DNA of 64,000 nt from Balneola sp. Its GTDB lineage: Bacteria > Bacteroidota > Rhodothermia > Balneolales > Balneolaceae. The notes below the pieces were generated by a model, which saw only the letters and a program-made list of their open reading frames with translations, was not told where the DNA came from and searched no databases. This document shows, piece by piece, positions 51,135-61,251 of this stretch (positions are counted from its first letter, which is position 1; the number at the start of each line of letters is the position of its first letter). A program made the position numbers and the translations under genes. The stretch lies in NCBI GenBank assembly GCA_017640785.1, contig JAEPPZ010000008.1, positions 173,069-237,068 of the forward strand. Reading direction: 5' to 3'.

Positions 51135-53372
51135 ATGAAAATCCCATTTATCAATAATGTTCCAAAAGCCGAAAGTGTAATAGAAAGCTCTAAAGAAGGC
51201 CTTGGAACATTTGGTGGAGTATTCACTCCGTCTATCCTTACTATTCTAGGTGTTATCATGTACCTGCGGTTTGGCTGGGTAGTTGGTAATGTTGGTCTCT
51301 TAGGCACGCTTTTAATAGTAACTCTTTCCACCGCTATTACTTTTTTAACAGCCCTTTCTATTGCGTCTATTGCAACAGATCAGCGCGTAAGAGGAGGAGG
51401 AGCTTACTATATGATCAGTCGTTCTTTAGGGATCGAATCCGGTGGAGCAATTGGAATTCCACTTTATATAGCTCAGGCATTATCTGTAGCCCTTTACACT
51501 GTTGGATTTGCGGAGAGTGTTGTTCAGGTTTTCCCGAGCCTGAATTTTAAATTAGTAGGTATTGCAACTACAATTTTAGTTACTGTTCTGGCTTTGGTTT
51601 CTGCAAAAACAGCGATCCGGGCTCAATACTTTATCATGTTCGGAATTGGTATTTCATTGCTTTCTCTCTTATTTGGGAAGCCAATAGAAGCAACTGAAAT
51701 TGAACTTTGGGGGGCTTCCGATGCAAATTCAGAACCCTTTTGGGTGGTCTTTGCAGTGTTTTTTCCTGCTGTAACCGGGATCATGGCAGGGGTAAATATG
51801 AGCGGTGATCTGAAAGAACCCGGAAAATCAATTCCTATGGGAACGTTTGCTGCGGTCGGGGTCGGGTATCTGATTTATATGGGACTTCCCATAATTTTAG
51901 CAAATAGAGCAGACGCTTTAACTTTGATTGAAAATCCTTTGATCATGCGCCAGATCTCATATTGGGGCGATGCTATTTTGATCGGGGTTTGGGGAGCTAC
52001 ACTTTCCAGTGCCCTTGGAAGTATATTAGGTGCACCCAGAGTGCTTCAGGCTTTAGCCCGGGATCACGTTTTACCAAAATGGATGAATTTCCTCGGACAA
52101 GGTTCCGGCGATGATGATGCCCCGAGAATGGGAACCATTGTCACTTTAGGCTTAGCTTTAGCAGCCGTTTATTTTGGTGATCTTGATCTTATTGCTCCCG
52201 TTCTTACTATGTTTTTCCTTACTACATATGGCGTCTTAAATATTACCGCAGGAATAGAGCGCATTCTTGGAAGTCCATCTTTTAGGCCAAAGTTTAAAGT
52301 TCATTGGGTCTTTTCCATAGTTGGTGCAATTGGTTGTATTGCCGTGATGTTTCTGATCAATGCCACTGCTACGATCATAGCTTTTATTTTTGTGTTAGCT
52401 ATTTATTTCTGGCTGGAGAGAAGAGAGTTGCAATCTACTTGGGGAGATGTGCGTCGAGGTATTTGGATGGCCATAACTCGAGCAGGTTTACTTAGAATTC
52501 GCGTGGAAGAAGATTCAAAAACATGGCGCCCAAATCCTTTAGTTCTGTCTGGAGCACCAACCAAAAGATGGCATTTGATAGATCTGGCTTCCTCTATAAC
52601 TCACAACCGTGGCTTGTTAACAGTATCAACAGTAATTACGAATGATAAATTTTCTGTAGAACATCAGAATACAATTGAGGATAATATTCGTGAATTTCTT
52701 GCTAAAAGAGGAATCCAGGGATTAGTAAAAGTTCTGACCGCTGACGATCCCTTTAAAGGTGGAGAACACTTAGTTGAAGCATACGGACTTGGAGCATTGG
52801 TTCCCAACACGATCATTCTTGGTGACAGCGAAAATGAGGCCATTCGAAAAGACTATTGCCAAATGATCTCAACTTTTCATCGACTTCAAAGAAACGTGCT
52901 TATTGTACACGATGATAAACACAAAGGGTTTGGTAAGAAAAAAAGAATCGATATTTGGTGGGGTGGGTTAAAAGGTAATGGTGGTTTGATGATGATCTTG
53001 GGTTACTTGTTGCAGAGTAGCAGAAGTTGGTTTGATGCTGATGTATATCTTAAAATGGTAGTAAGCTCAGAAAAAGGAGCGGCTGATGCTCAAAAAAATC
53101 TTACTGAAATCAGTAAAAAGCTTCGGACAGGAGCTAAAGCTCAGGTTATAGTTTCGAATGGAAGATCGTTTGATGAGATTCTTCACGAGTCTTCAAAAGA
53201 AACCGATCTGATTTTTATGGGAATGGCAGAACCCGACGAAAACTTCCTGAGTTATTATGGAGATATTCAAAAACGACTTAAAGGATTACCCACAACCATT
53301 CTTGTATTGGCAGGCGAAGAAATTTCCTATGGAGAAGTCTTGTACCAACAAGATGAGTTTCAGGAAGACTGA
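51135..53372 (+). CDS. SLC12-like cation-chloride cotransporter/amino acid permease (APC superfamily)
   Basis: A 745-aa protein: 12 membrane helices (about 25-440) with GTFGGVFTPSILTILGVIMY, RGGGAYYMISRSLG and GVNMSGDLKEPGKSIPMGT, then a large cytoplasmic C-terminal domain (about 470-745). The motifs match bacterial relatives of the Na-K-Cl/K-Cl cotransporters. The actual ions (or amino acids) are not known. It stands 54 bp after panD and could be transcribed with panCD. Confidence 0.9.
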   Translation: MKIPFINNVPKAESVIESSKEGLGTFGGVFTPSILTILGVIMYLRFGWVVGNVGLLGTLLIVTLSTAITFLTALSIASIATDQRVRGGGAYYMISRSLGIESGGAIGIPLYIAQALSVALYTVGFAESVVQVFPSLNFKLVGIATTILVTVLALVSAKTAIRAQYFIMFGIGISLLSLLFGKPIEATEIELWGASDANSEPFWVVFAVFFPAVTGIMAGVNMSGDLKEPGKSIPMGTFAAVGVGYLIYMGLPIILANRADALTLIENPLIMRQISYWGDAILIGVWGATLSSALGSILGAPRVLQALARDHVLPKWMNFLGQGSGDDDAPRMGTIVTLGLALAAVYFGDLDLIAPVLTMFFLTTYGVLNITAGIERILGSPSFRPKFKVHWVFSIVGAIGCIAVMFLINATATIIAFIFVLAIYFWLERRELQSTWGDVRRGIWMAITRAGLLRIRVEEDSKTWRPNPLVLSGAPTKRWHLIDLASSITHNRGLLTVSTVITNDKFSVEHQNTIEDNIREFLAKRGIQGLVKVLTADDPFKGGEHLVEAYGLGALVPNTIILGDSENEAIRKDYCQMISTFHRLQRNVLIVHDDKHKGFGKKKRIDIWWGGLKGNGGLMMILGYLLQSSRSWFDADVYLKMVVSSEKGAADAQKNLTEISKKLRTGAKAQVIVSNGRSFDEILHESSKETDLIFMGMAEPDENFLSYYGDIQKRLKGLPTTILVLAGEEISYGEVLYQQDEFQED

Positions 53373-53474
53373 TTGATAATTCCTGTAAAAAATTCCTACT
53401 TGTAAAACTATTCTATTAGTAGGTTCGTCTAACTCTAAATTCGTATTATTAGGGAAATTCTAATACACATAATT

Positions 53475-54737
53475 ATGCAAAAGAAATTTATTCTGCCAAT
53501 TGCTCTCGTGCTTTCCGTAGTTGTTTTATGGGTGGTTTTTGGAGGCAACAAAGATGAAACTACTGAGCTTTATACTTCTCCACGACAGGGAGAGTTTGTT
53601 GTTGAAGTTATAAGTACAGGAGAATTAAGAGCAAAAAACTCTACTGAAATTAAAGGCCCTCAAGGGGTTAGAGATTTTCGTATCAACAATATGAAGATTC
53701 AGCGCCTGATACCTGAAGGCTCAATCGTAAAGGAGGGAGATTTTGTAGCAGAATTAGATCGATCACCTATTCTGGCCAAGATGCAGGACGCTCAACTCGA
53801 AGTTCAACAGGCCCAATCTCAGGTAACCCAAGCTCAATTAGATAGTACACTTACGCTCTCACAAGCTCGAGACAATCTCATTAATCTTGAATATGCATTA
53901 GAAGAACGTCAAATAGCTGTTGACCAGTCTAAGTATGAATCACCTGCCGTTCAACGTCAAGCGGTGATAGAATTAGACAAAGCAAAAAGGACTTTAGCTC
54001 AGGAAAAGAAAAACTATCAGACCAAAGTTAAGCAGGCAGTAGCCAAGATAAGTGAGATCGAAGCTGAACTTTCAAAAAAACAAAACGAGCTGAATAAGAT
54101 CCGTGATTTAATGAGTGAGTTTACTGTATATGCTCCGGATAAAGGAATGCTTATCTATAAAAGAAACTGGAACGGAAGTAAAATTACTGTTGGTGAAGAA
54201 GTAAGTGCATGGAATCCTATTGTAGCTGAGCTTCCTGATTTTACTGTTATGGAATCTCTTACCTATGTAAATGAAATTGATATCCAAAAAGTAAAAGAAG
54301 GCCAGAAAGTAATTGTTGGACTTGATGCCGTACAGGGAAAGATTCTTGACGGAACCGTTACAAGTGTAGCCAACATCGGAGAACAGCGCCCGAACTCAGA
54401 TTCAAAAGTGTATGAAGTGATCATAGAAATTGCAGGAACAGATAGTTTACTCCGACCTGCAATGACAACAAGTAATGAAATTCAGGTCGATAGACTTGAA
54501 GATGCAATTTCAATCCCTTTAGAGACTATTCACGCACAAGATTCGCTAAGTTTTGTTTTTCTCAAAGACGGACTTGGCTTTAGAATGCAACAAGTTGAAC
54601 TGGGGCTTATAAACGAAAATGAAGCCGTGATTCATAAAGGTGTTTCAATGGATGATCGCTTGTATCTGTCAATGCCTGAAGATACTTCAGGAGTTAGAAA
54701 AACCTATCTGCAAGACGAAATTACATCCAACAATTAA
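53475..54737 (+). CDS. HlyD-like periplasmic adaptor of an export system
   Basis: A 420-aa protein with an N-terminal signal/anchor (about 3-22), then a barrel-sandwich (lipoyl-like) domain interrupted by a long coiled coil (about 115-220; SQVTQAQLDSTLTLSQARD). A beta-barrel part with GQKVIVGLDAVQGKILDGTV follows. Matches adaptors of MacA type. The permease and TolC genes follow, so this is the first member of a tripartite exporter. Confidence 0.88.
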   Translation: MQKKFILPIALVLSVVVLWVVFGGNKDETTELYTSPRQGEFVVEVISTGELRAKNSTEIKGPQGVRDFRINNMKIQRLIPEGSIVKEGDFVAELDRSPILAKMQDAQLEVQQAQSQVTQAQLDSTLTLSQARDNLINLEYALEERQIAVDQSKYESPAVQRQAVIELDKAKRTLAQEKKNYQTKVKQAVAKISEIEAELSKKQNELNKIRDLMSEFTVYAPDKGMLIYKRNWNGSKITVGEEVSAWNPIVAELPDFTVMESLTYVNEIDIQKVKEGQKVIVGLDAVQGKILDGTVTSVANIGEQRPNSDSKVYEVIIEIAGTDSLLRPAMTTSNEIQVDRLEDAISIPLETIHAQDSLSFVFLKDGLGFRMQQVELGLINENEAVIHKGVSMDDRLYLSMPEDTSGVRKTYLQDEITSNN

Positions 54738-54749
54738 AAGCGACTCAAC

Positions 54750-56108
54750 GTGCTTCAAAAAATCCTTTATAATTTTGATATAGCCATTGAGGCAATCCGC
54801 AGAAACAAGTTGCGTGCTTTTCTTACTTCATTAGGAATAATCTTTGGCGTTGGATCTGTGATCGCCATGTTGGCAATAGGTACAGGAGCACAGCAAGAAG
54901 TGCTTTCTCAAATGCAATTGCTTGGTACGAACAATGTAATCATACAACCGGTAATTGAACAAGAAGAAGGTCAGGTTGATGAAGAAAACGCTACTGAAAA
55001 TGCTAAAAGATTTTCGCCGGGGTTAACACTTGAAGACCTCAGAAGTATTCAGGAAGTTTTACCTGAAATTGAGTTTGTAAGCCCGGAGATCGTTTACGAA
55101 ACCAACTTTATTCGAAATGCCAGAATGAGAACCGGTAAGTTGGTTGGAGTTAATGATGATTATTTTGATATCAATAACTTTGAAATAATTGACGGTTCTA
55201 ATTTTTCAGATGCTCAAATAGAAGCTTCCTCTCCGGTTTGTATTATTGGTTATGATGTTCGTTCTAAGTTTTTTGCCGGACAAGACCCTATTGGTAAAAA
55301 AATTAAAGTCGGTCACCTTTGGTTAACCGTTATTGGTGTCTTAAAAAAGAGAGAGCTAACTACTGAAAACATCGAAAGTCTGGGTATCAGAAATTATAAT
55401 CTGGATATTTTTGCGCCTGCAACCACTGTGCTTCTTCGTTTCAAAAACCGTGCACTGTTAACCAAGAAAGATTTAGGAGGAAGTCGCTCTACAGTTTTCT
55501 TTGGTGGCGGAATGATGGTTTCTTCAAGCAGTTCTAACAAAGGGGGCGACGGAAATTATAATCAGCTTGATAAACTCATTGTTAGGGTAAGTGATACAAA
55601 GTATAGTGTGCCAATAGCTGAAGTGTTGTCCAGAATGTTAAAACGAAGGCATAATGATGTTGTGGATTTTGAGATCATTGTTCCCGAACAACTGCTTCAA
55701 CAAGAGCAAAGAACCAAACGGATTTTTAATATTGTTCTTTCTTCTATTGCTTCAATTTCTTTGATCGTTGGCGGAATTGGCATTATGAATATCATGCTGG
55801 CTTCTGTTGTTGAACGCTACCGTGAAATTGGAGTACGAATGGCCGTAGGAGCACAAAAGAAAGATATAGAACTGCAATTTTTGACAGAAGCTTTAACCAT
55901 AAGCATTACCGGTGGTATTTTGGGCATAATTCTCGGAATGCTGTTCAGCTTTGCTATTGAAGCCACTGCTGATATAGCCACCATAGTTACCCCTATTTCA
56001 ATTTTCATCTCATTTGGTGTAGCACTTTTAATCGGAGTTGTCTTTGGATTTTTCCCTGCAAAACGTGCCGCTCAACAAGATCCAGTACACGCATTAAGAC
56101 ATGAATAA
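54750..56108 (+). CDS. MacB-like ABC transporter permease (no ATPase domain)
   Basis: A 452-aa protein with GTG start. N-terminal helix (about 20-45; TSLGIIFGVGSVIAMLAIG), a MacB periplasmic core domain (about 50-320) and the FtsX-type three-helix end (about 330-450; GGIGIMNIMLASVVERYREI, then GVRMAVGA). It lacks the nucleotide-binding domain found at the start of MacB proper, so an ATPase must come from another locus. The TolC gene overlaps its stop by 8 bp. Confidence 0.92.
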   Translation: MLQKILYNFDIAIEAIRRNKLRAFLTSLGIIFGVGSVIAMLAIGTGAQQEVLSQMQLLGTNNVIIQPVIEQEEGQVDEENATENAKRFSPGLTLEDLRSIQEVLPEIEFVSPEIVYETNFIRNARMRTGKLVGVNDDYFDINNFEIIDGSNFSDAQIEASSPVCIIGYDVRSKFFAGQDPIGKKIKVGHLWLTVIGVLKKRELTTENIESLGIRNYNLDIFAPATTVLLRFKNRALLTKKDLGGSRSTVFFGGGMMVSSSSSNKGGDGNYNQLDKLIVRVSDTKYSVPIAEVLSRMLKRRHNDVVDFEIIVPEQLLQQEQRTKRIFNIVLSSIASISLIVGGIGIMNIMLASVVERYREIGVRMAVGAQKKDIELQFLTEALTISITGGILGIILGMLFSFAIEATADIATIVTPISIFISFGVALLIGVVFGFFPAKRAAQQDPVHALRHE

Positions 56109-57570
56109 AAGATTTTTTCTGCCTTTTTTGGCTCTGATCCTACTTGGTACAACTCAACTTTTTGGGCAAGCTTCCCGAACTTTAACTCTTGAAGAAAGCA
56201 TTGAGATCGCAAAAGACAATAGTCCGCTTTCCAGAGCTGCAACTTTTAGTTTAATTGCTTCTAAATGGAGATATAAATCCTTTAGAGCGGATCTATTACC
56301 AAGTTTAGATTTGAGTGGAAATATTCCAAACTATCGATTGGGAACTCAGACTGTGAATACAGCAGAGGGTATTCAAAATGTTAGTTTCAATAACTCTAAT
56401 GCAAATTTAGGACTTTCCATAAATCAGGCTATTCTACCAACCGGCGGTTCTATTTCAGTTACTTCAAGCTTAAACAGGCTGGGAATTTTTAAAGGAGAAA
56501 GCAGATATGAATGGTCAAGTACTCCATTTAGTATCGTATATAACCAACCTCTGTTCCAGTATAACAATCTGAAATGGAGAAACAGAATAGAGCCCCTTCG
56601 ATTTAAAATTGCAGAAAAACAGTTTGTAGAAGATCTTGAAGACCTCTCCTTTACTGTTACTCAAAGCTTCTTTGACGTACTGATATCAAAGATCAATGTT
56701 GAAATTGCCGAATTCAATGTTACGGTTAATGATTCTATATATAATATTTCAAAGGGACGTTTTGAGGTCGGTAGTTTAGCAGAAAATGATCTGCTTCAAA
56801 CGGAGCTAGCTTACAGAAATGCAGAAGCATCACTTACCAATGCAAAACTAACTTATCAAAGAGCCGAAGAAAATTTTAAAGCACTTTTAGGTCTTGATGA
56901 TACTATCGAGATCGAGATCGAAGCTCCGGAAACAGCTCCAGATGTTGATCTCAACTTTGACAAGGCTCTGGCTCTGGCTTTAGAGAATAACAGCCAATCT
57001 CTACAATTCAGACTGGATGAGATACAAGCAAATCAAGCTTATGATCAAGCTAAAAGAAACGGAAGTTTTACTGCCAATTTACGAGCTGAGTATGGTCTTA
57101 ATGATACCGCTATTGAATTTGCCGAAGTATATGACAACCCCGGTGATTTGAAATCATTTAATATTGGTTTTCAAATCCCTATTTTTAACTGGGGGAAAAA
57201 TATGGCCCAGATTAAAGCTGCCCGTAATCAACAACTGGCTACTGCAAACAGTATTGAATATCAAAGGTTACAGTTTGAGTTGAGTGTTAGAAGTACAGTT
57301 CGGGAATTTGAATTACTTAAGGGTCAGGTCGAGTTGGCTAAAATATCGGATAACATCGCAGAGCGCCGTTATGATGTTTCAAAAAACAGATATCTGATTG
57401 GAAAAATTGACATCACTAATCTTTTCATCGCTCAAAATGAGAAAGACAGTGCGCGAAGAAACTATATCCAGGCTTTAAGAAATTACTGGTCAGGATACTA
57501 CAATCTGCGCCGATTGACACTGTATGATTTTGCTGAGGACTCTCCTATCTATCACGAAATAGAGTTATAA
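56101..57570 (+). CDS. TolC-family outer-membrane channel
   Basis: A 489-aa protein with signal peptide (MNKRFFLPFLALILLGTTQ...FGQ) and two TolC-type helical repeats. These are seen as VEIAEFNVTVNDSIYNISKG and SLAENDLLQTELAYRNAEAS in the first half, and VRSTVREFELLKGQVELAK with IDITNLFIAQNEKD in the second. Trimeric outer-membrane efflux duct that completes the adaptor-permease set just upstream (8-bp overlap). Confidence 0.93.
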   Translation: MNKRFFLPFLALILLGTTQLFGQASRTLTLEESIEIAKDNSPLSRAATFSLIASKWRYKSFRADLLPSLDLSGNIPNYRLGTQTVNTAEGIQNVSFNNSNANLGLSINQAILPTGGSISVTSSLNRLGIFKGESRYEWSSTPFSIVYNQPLFQYNNLKWRNRIEPLRFKIAEKQFVEDLEDLSFTVTQSFFDVLISKINVEIAEFNVTVNDSIYNISKGRFEVGSLAENDLLQTELAYRNAEASLTNAKLTYQRAEENFKALLGLDDTIEIEIEAPETAPDVDLNFDKALALALENNSQSLQFRLDEIQANQAYDQAKRNGSFTANLRAEYGLNDTAIEFAEVYDNPGDLKSFNIGFQIPIFNWGKNMAQIKAARNQQLATANSIEYQRLQFELSVRSTVREFELLKGQVELAKISDNIAERRYDVSKNRYLIGKIDITNLFIAQNEKDSARRNYIQALRNYWSGYYNLRRLTLYDFAEDSPIYHEIEL

Positions 57571-57649
57571 GTATTAATTGCTTTTCAGATTTTAGTACTT
57601 CTTTAGTATTTCCTACATTTAAGGATTAACTAACTACCAAATCTGATTT

Positions 57650-58573
57650 ATGAAATACTTATCAGTTGTAATTTTTGCCGGGCTTATTCTGGCTTGTTCA
57701 GCGCCTGCTCCAAATTTCACAACCCTTCCAGAAGATGTGCAAACTGTTTCTCTTTTAGGTGACACCTTACAAACTAACAGCGCAATGCTGCCACAGGAAC
57801 TCGCTGAACGCATTGATTCTTTGATACTATTGGAAAGATCCAGAGACGCTGAAACCGAAGCTGTGATCTGGGAAGCTCGGTATTTAGGGTATAATGGTGA
57901 ATACAGAAAAGCTGTTGATCTGTTATCAAAAAGAATTGAGCAAGACTCTAAGAACCCTGCGCTATACCGGCATCGGGGACATCGCTATATCTCTCTACGA
58001 GTTTTCGATCTGGCCATCAAAGATTTGGAAAAAGCTGCTGAACTCATCAAAGGTACAGAAGATGTTGTTGAGCAAGACGGTCTTCCTAATGAAATGAACA
58101 GCCCGACAAGTAGTTTACATACCAATATTTGGTACCATTTAGGACTGGCTTATTACTTGACGGGTGATTTCGAAAATGCACAAAAAGCATACGCAGAATG
58201 CATCAACGCAAGCACCAATGATGATATGATGACAGCTGCACTTTACTGGTATTACATGAGCCTGAGAAGAGATGGGCAAGATGAATTTGCCGGTAAAATT
58301 ATTGATCCTGTGCGCTCAGAGATGAACATCATTGAAAATGACAGTTATCACAAACTGCTTTTAGTGTTTAAAGGAGAGTTTGACCCGAATGCACTGTTAG
58401 ATACAAATACTGATGCTTTAAGTAACGCAACTGTTGGATACGGAATAGGAAACTGGCATTACATCAATGGCAGAAAAGACAGAGCAATGGAAATCTGGCG
58501 AAATGTTTATGATGCCGGAAACTGGTCTGCATTTGGGTTTATAGCAAGTGAAGCGGAGCTGGCTAAGGAATAA
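57650..58573 (+). CDS. TPR-like lipoprotein
   Basis: A 307-aa protein with lipobox (ILACSAP, Cys16). TPR-like helical repeats: EARYLGYNGEYRKAVDLLSK, YRHRGHRYISLRVFDLAIKD and HLGLAYYLTGDFENAQKAYA. Such lipoproteins usually mediate protein contacts at the envelope. It is 80 bp after the TolC gene. Function unknown. Confidence 0.82.
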   Translation: MKYLSVVIFAGLILACSAPAPNFTTLPEDVQTVSLLGDTLQTNSAMLPQELAERIDSLILLERSRDAETEAVIWEARYLGYNGEYRKAVDLLSKRIEQDSKNPALYRHRGHRYISLRVFDLAIKDLEKAAELIKGTEDVVEQDGLPNEMNSPTSSLHTNIWYHLGLAYYLTGDFENAQKAYAECINASTNDDMMTAALYWYYMSLRRDGQDEFAGKIIDPVRSEMNIIENDSYHKLLLVFKGEFDPNALLDTNTDALSNATVGYGIGNWHYINGRKDRAMEIWRNVYDAGNWSAFGFIASEAELAKE

Positions 58574-58593
58574 CCACCAGCTCCCAAACCACT

Positions 58594-61104
58594 TTAATTG
58601 CCAACAAAAAACACAGCGTTACCAAATAACAGCTTCCCATTATGCCAAAAACCTCTGTAAAGTGGATTATCTATCATATAGACAACTTTTCCACTGCCCA
58701 TGTTCTGCACTCCGAATGAAAGTGTGTTTTCAAGATTTTCTTTTGCATCGGCACCTACAAAACCACTTCTTACCGCACCTGCTTTAGCAGCACCTACATT
58801 CCAGCCGTTTTCTAGATACTCATAACCAGCAGAACCAAGTTTTAACGACATATAGGTTTCGCCATATCCAAAAGCTAAAGGATGTGTATTATCCATAGTT
58901 AATTCGAAAATGGAACCTGCATTTAGACGGGATGCGGATGCCCTACCTGATTCACCATACTTTTTCAATTTATCATTCGGATCTTCCTCTTTCTTGTCAT
59001 CATCATCGTCTGAAGATTTTCTCTTAAGACTGAATCCATCTTTACCGGCTAAAAACCCGTTTGCTCCTTCAACCGCGATCAAGGTTCCTCCGCCTCTTAT
59101 CCACTCTTTCAGATCATTGAGTCCGTCTTCATCGAAAGTTCTTCCGTAAGACCCTGAAGGCATGATCATAACGTCATATTCATGCCAATCTATAAATCCA
59201 ATATCATCTCTATTGATAAGATTTACCGGATAATCGATCTGTTGATCAAAATAATGCCAGATATGTCCTACCATATTAGAACTGGTTCCCTCGCCCGCTA
59301 TTAAACCAACTTTCGGGGCGGTTAAAAACTTTACTGAGGATGATCCGAAGTCTTTTCCTGAGTTTACAAACCCGGTTGCAACAGGAGTTATAAAACGACC
59401 AAGTTCATCTGCTGTTTTCTTTACGATCTCATCAAAATCATCGCCCAATTTTTCATTGCCGTTTCTTGTAATAACAAGCGTTCCTGCTTCGTACTTATTT
59501 CCATTCATCGTAAAAGGTTGTTCAGCGTAGCGAGCGTTTATCCCTTTTTTAAGAAGTGCTGCCAAATACTTCAGATCATTTAAAGAATTCCATTTGGCCA
59601 GATATGCGTATGGTTTATTCACATTTGCCGATACCATTCCTGTTGTTCTGCTGGAAACAGGTTGTTGGTTAACATTTCCTTTAACAGCAAAACCTTCCAG
59701 TCCATAAGCATAATGAGTTTCCCAAGCTGTGATGTCATAGGTCAGAGAATCTTCCAATTCAGGTTTTGGCTCGAATAATACTCTTACCAAAGTTCCCTGA
59801 GGCTGAAAAGTACTAATCACGTAATCACCTTCTTCGATGTTTACTCTTCCTGTTTCACCTGTTGAATAATCATACCCCTCCATTCGGGAGTTACTTGCTG
59901 CTTCGCCGAACTGAATGTTTTGCTTGATCAAGTACTGAAGTAAGCTAGCTACTTTATCAGGATTGCTGGATTTCTTAACTATGAATGTCTTGTATTCCCC
60001 TGCACCATTTTCTCTTGTTTGCTGAAAATAATTCGAAAATTCATCTACAACTCTTTCCTTGTTTTGAGCAGTAATCTCCACGGTAGAAAGAGCTGTGGTT
60101 GAATGATGAGTCAACCTGTCCCAAAGTCGCAATGTATCTCCTTCAGCTGTTCTAACTCCAAGCCCACCTCTGCTATGGCCCGCTTGTTCGTAGGTCATTC
60201 CAATAGCGCCGTTAAATGTTGGCCAGGTATCACCGTAACTAGGGTAGAACAGATCAAAAAACTCTTTAGTGAAATACAGCCAGTTTTCCTGATCAAAATA
60301 TTTTGCATGATTTTTACCGATCATCGTTTGATACTCACTTTGCCAATCGGTAATAGCGGTATGAAATGGTCTGGCAGCAGGGGCAAAATAATACGGACTG
60401 TTGAAACCCTGCTCATGAAAATCTACATGTACATGAGGCATCCAGGAAAGATAAGTTTGAATTCTGTACTGAGTTTCTACCTGTGTTTGCCAAGCCCAAT
60501 CTCTGTTCAGATCAAAGTAGTAATGATTAGTTCTTCCTCCCGGCCACGGTTCGTTATGCTCACGTGATTCCGGATTTACATTTGGTTCTTTGCCTGTAAC
60601 AGTTTTATTCCAGTAAACATATCTATCCCTCCCATCCGGATTGATCATCGGGTCCATCACAACCATTACATCATTCAGCCAGTTACTCTTTTCCGTTATC
60701 AACTTATAGATCGTATTTAAAGCCGCCTCACTAGACGACGTTTCATTCCCATGAACGTTGTAGCTTAACCAAACTATGGGTGTTTTATCGGCTGATGGTT
60801 CTCCATCCAAAAAGCCAACTCGTTTCAAATTATTTGTTCTTATCTCTTCCGATCGATTTTGATTTTCAACAGAAGAAACGGTTACAATTACAAGCTCTCT
60901 TCCTTCGTAGGTTTCGCCGTATTTTTCGATTTCGACCATATCAGAATTCTCAGCCACATGCTGAAAATATGCATGAACTTTATAATGCGGGGTCCATTGC
61001 TCACCAAGCTCGTACCCCAAAAATTCTGCCGGAGATCGTAGCTGTGCAAATGCAGAGGTAGATAAAATTAATAGAAATATGAAGGATTTTAGGATTCGAT
61101 TCAT
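58594..61104 (-). CDS. M14-family zinc carboxypeptidase-like protein, secreted
   Basis: An 836-aa exported protein. ATG at 61104 gives the signal peptide MNRILKSFIFLLILSTSAFA; the longer frame upstream does not. The M14 domain covers about 30-370: zinc ligands H118 and E121 (NVHGNETSSSE), active-site part FDLNRDWAWQ and HVHVDFHEQG. The C-terminal part (about 380-836) has a Rossmann-like segment (VMIMPSGSYGRTFDEDGLND, then IRGGGTLIAVEGANG). Length is as in Bacteroidota M14 enzymes with a class I glutamine-amidotransferase-like tail. An insert of alternating acidic/basic residues is at about 705-725. Probably cuts C-terminal residues from peptides outside the cell. Confidence 0.9.
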   Translation of the reverse strand: MNRILKSFIFLLILSTSAFAQLRSPAEFLGYELGEQWTPHYKVHAYFQHVAENSDMVEIEKYGETYEGRELVIVTVSSVENQNRSEEIRTNNLKRVGFLDGEPSADKTPIVWLSYNVHGNETSSSEAALNTIYKLITEKSNWLNDVMVVMDPMINPDGRDRYVYWNKTVTGKEPNVNPESREHNEPWPGGRTNHYYFDLNRDWAWQTQVETQYRIQTYLSWMPHVHVDFHEQGFNSPYYFAPAARPFHTAITDWQSEYQTMIGKNHAKYFDQENWLYFTKEFFDLFYPSYGDTWPTFNGAIGMTYEQAGHSRGGLGVRTAEGDTLRLWDRLTHHSTTALSTVEITAQNKERVVDEFSNYFQQTRENGAGEYKTFIVKKSSNPDKVASLLQYLIKQNIQFGEAASNSRMEGYDYSTGETGRVNIEEGDYVISTFQPQGTLVRVLFEPKPELEDSLTYDITAWETHYAYGLEGFAVKGNVNQQPVSSRTTGMVSANVNKPYAYLAKWNSLNDLKYLAALLKKGINARYAEQPFTMNGNKYEAGTLVITRNGNEKLGDDFDEIVKKTADELGRFITPVATGFVNSGKDFGSSSVKFLTAPKVGLIAGEGTSSNMVGHIWHYFDQQIDYPVNLINRDDIGFIDWHEYDVMIMPSGSYGRTFDEDGLNDLKEWIRGGGTLIAVEGANGFLAGKDGFSLKRKSSDDDDDKKEEDPNDKLKKYGESGRASASRLNAGSIFELTMDNTHPLAFGYGETYMSLKLGSAGYEYLENGWNVGAAKAGAVRSGFVGADAKENLENTLSFGVQNMGSGKVVYMIDNPLYRGFWHNGKLLFGNAVFFVGN

Positions 61105-61251
61105 GTCTGTGAATTTAAATTTAGTGAGAATTTGCAGTGAGCTAACCAATTTTGCAGTCAAATTTTGTTTAAGATGGATTTTACAGTTTACTTTTCCTTT
61201 GAACAACTCTTTTGAATAACTTTTACGGAAATCTTAATTCACTCAGTAATT

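Noticed and set aside
61105..61206. Longer N-terminus for the M14 peptidase
   Set aside because: It would place 34 polar residues before a clear signal peptide; ATG at 61104 is preferred.
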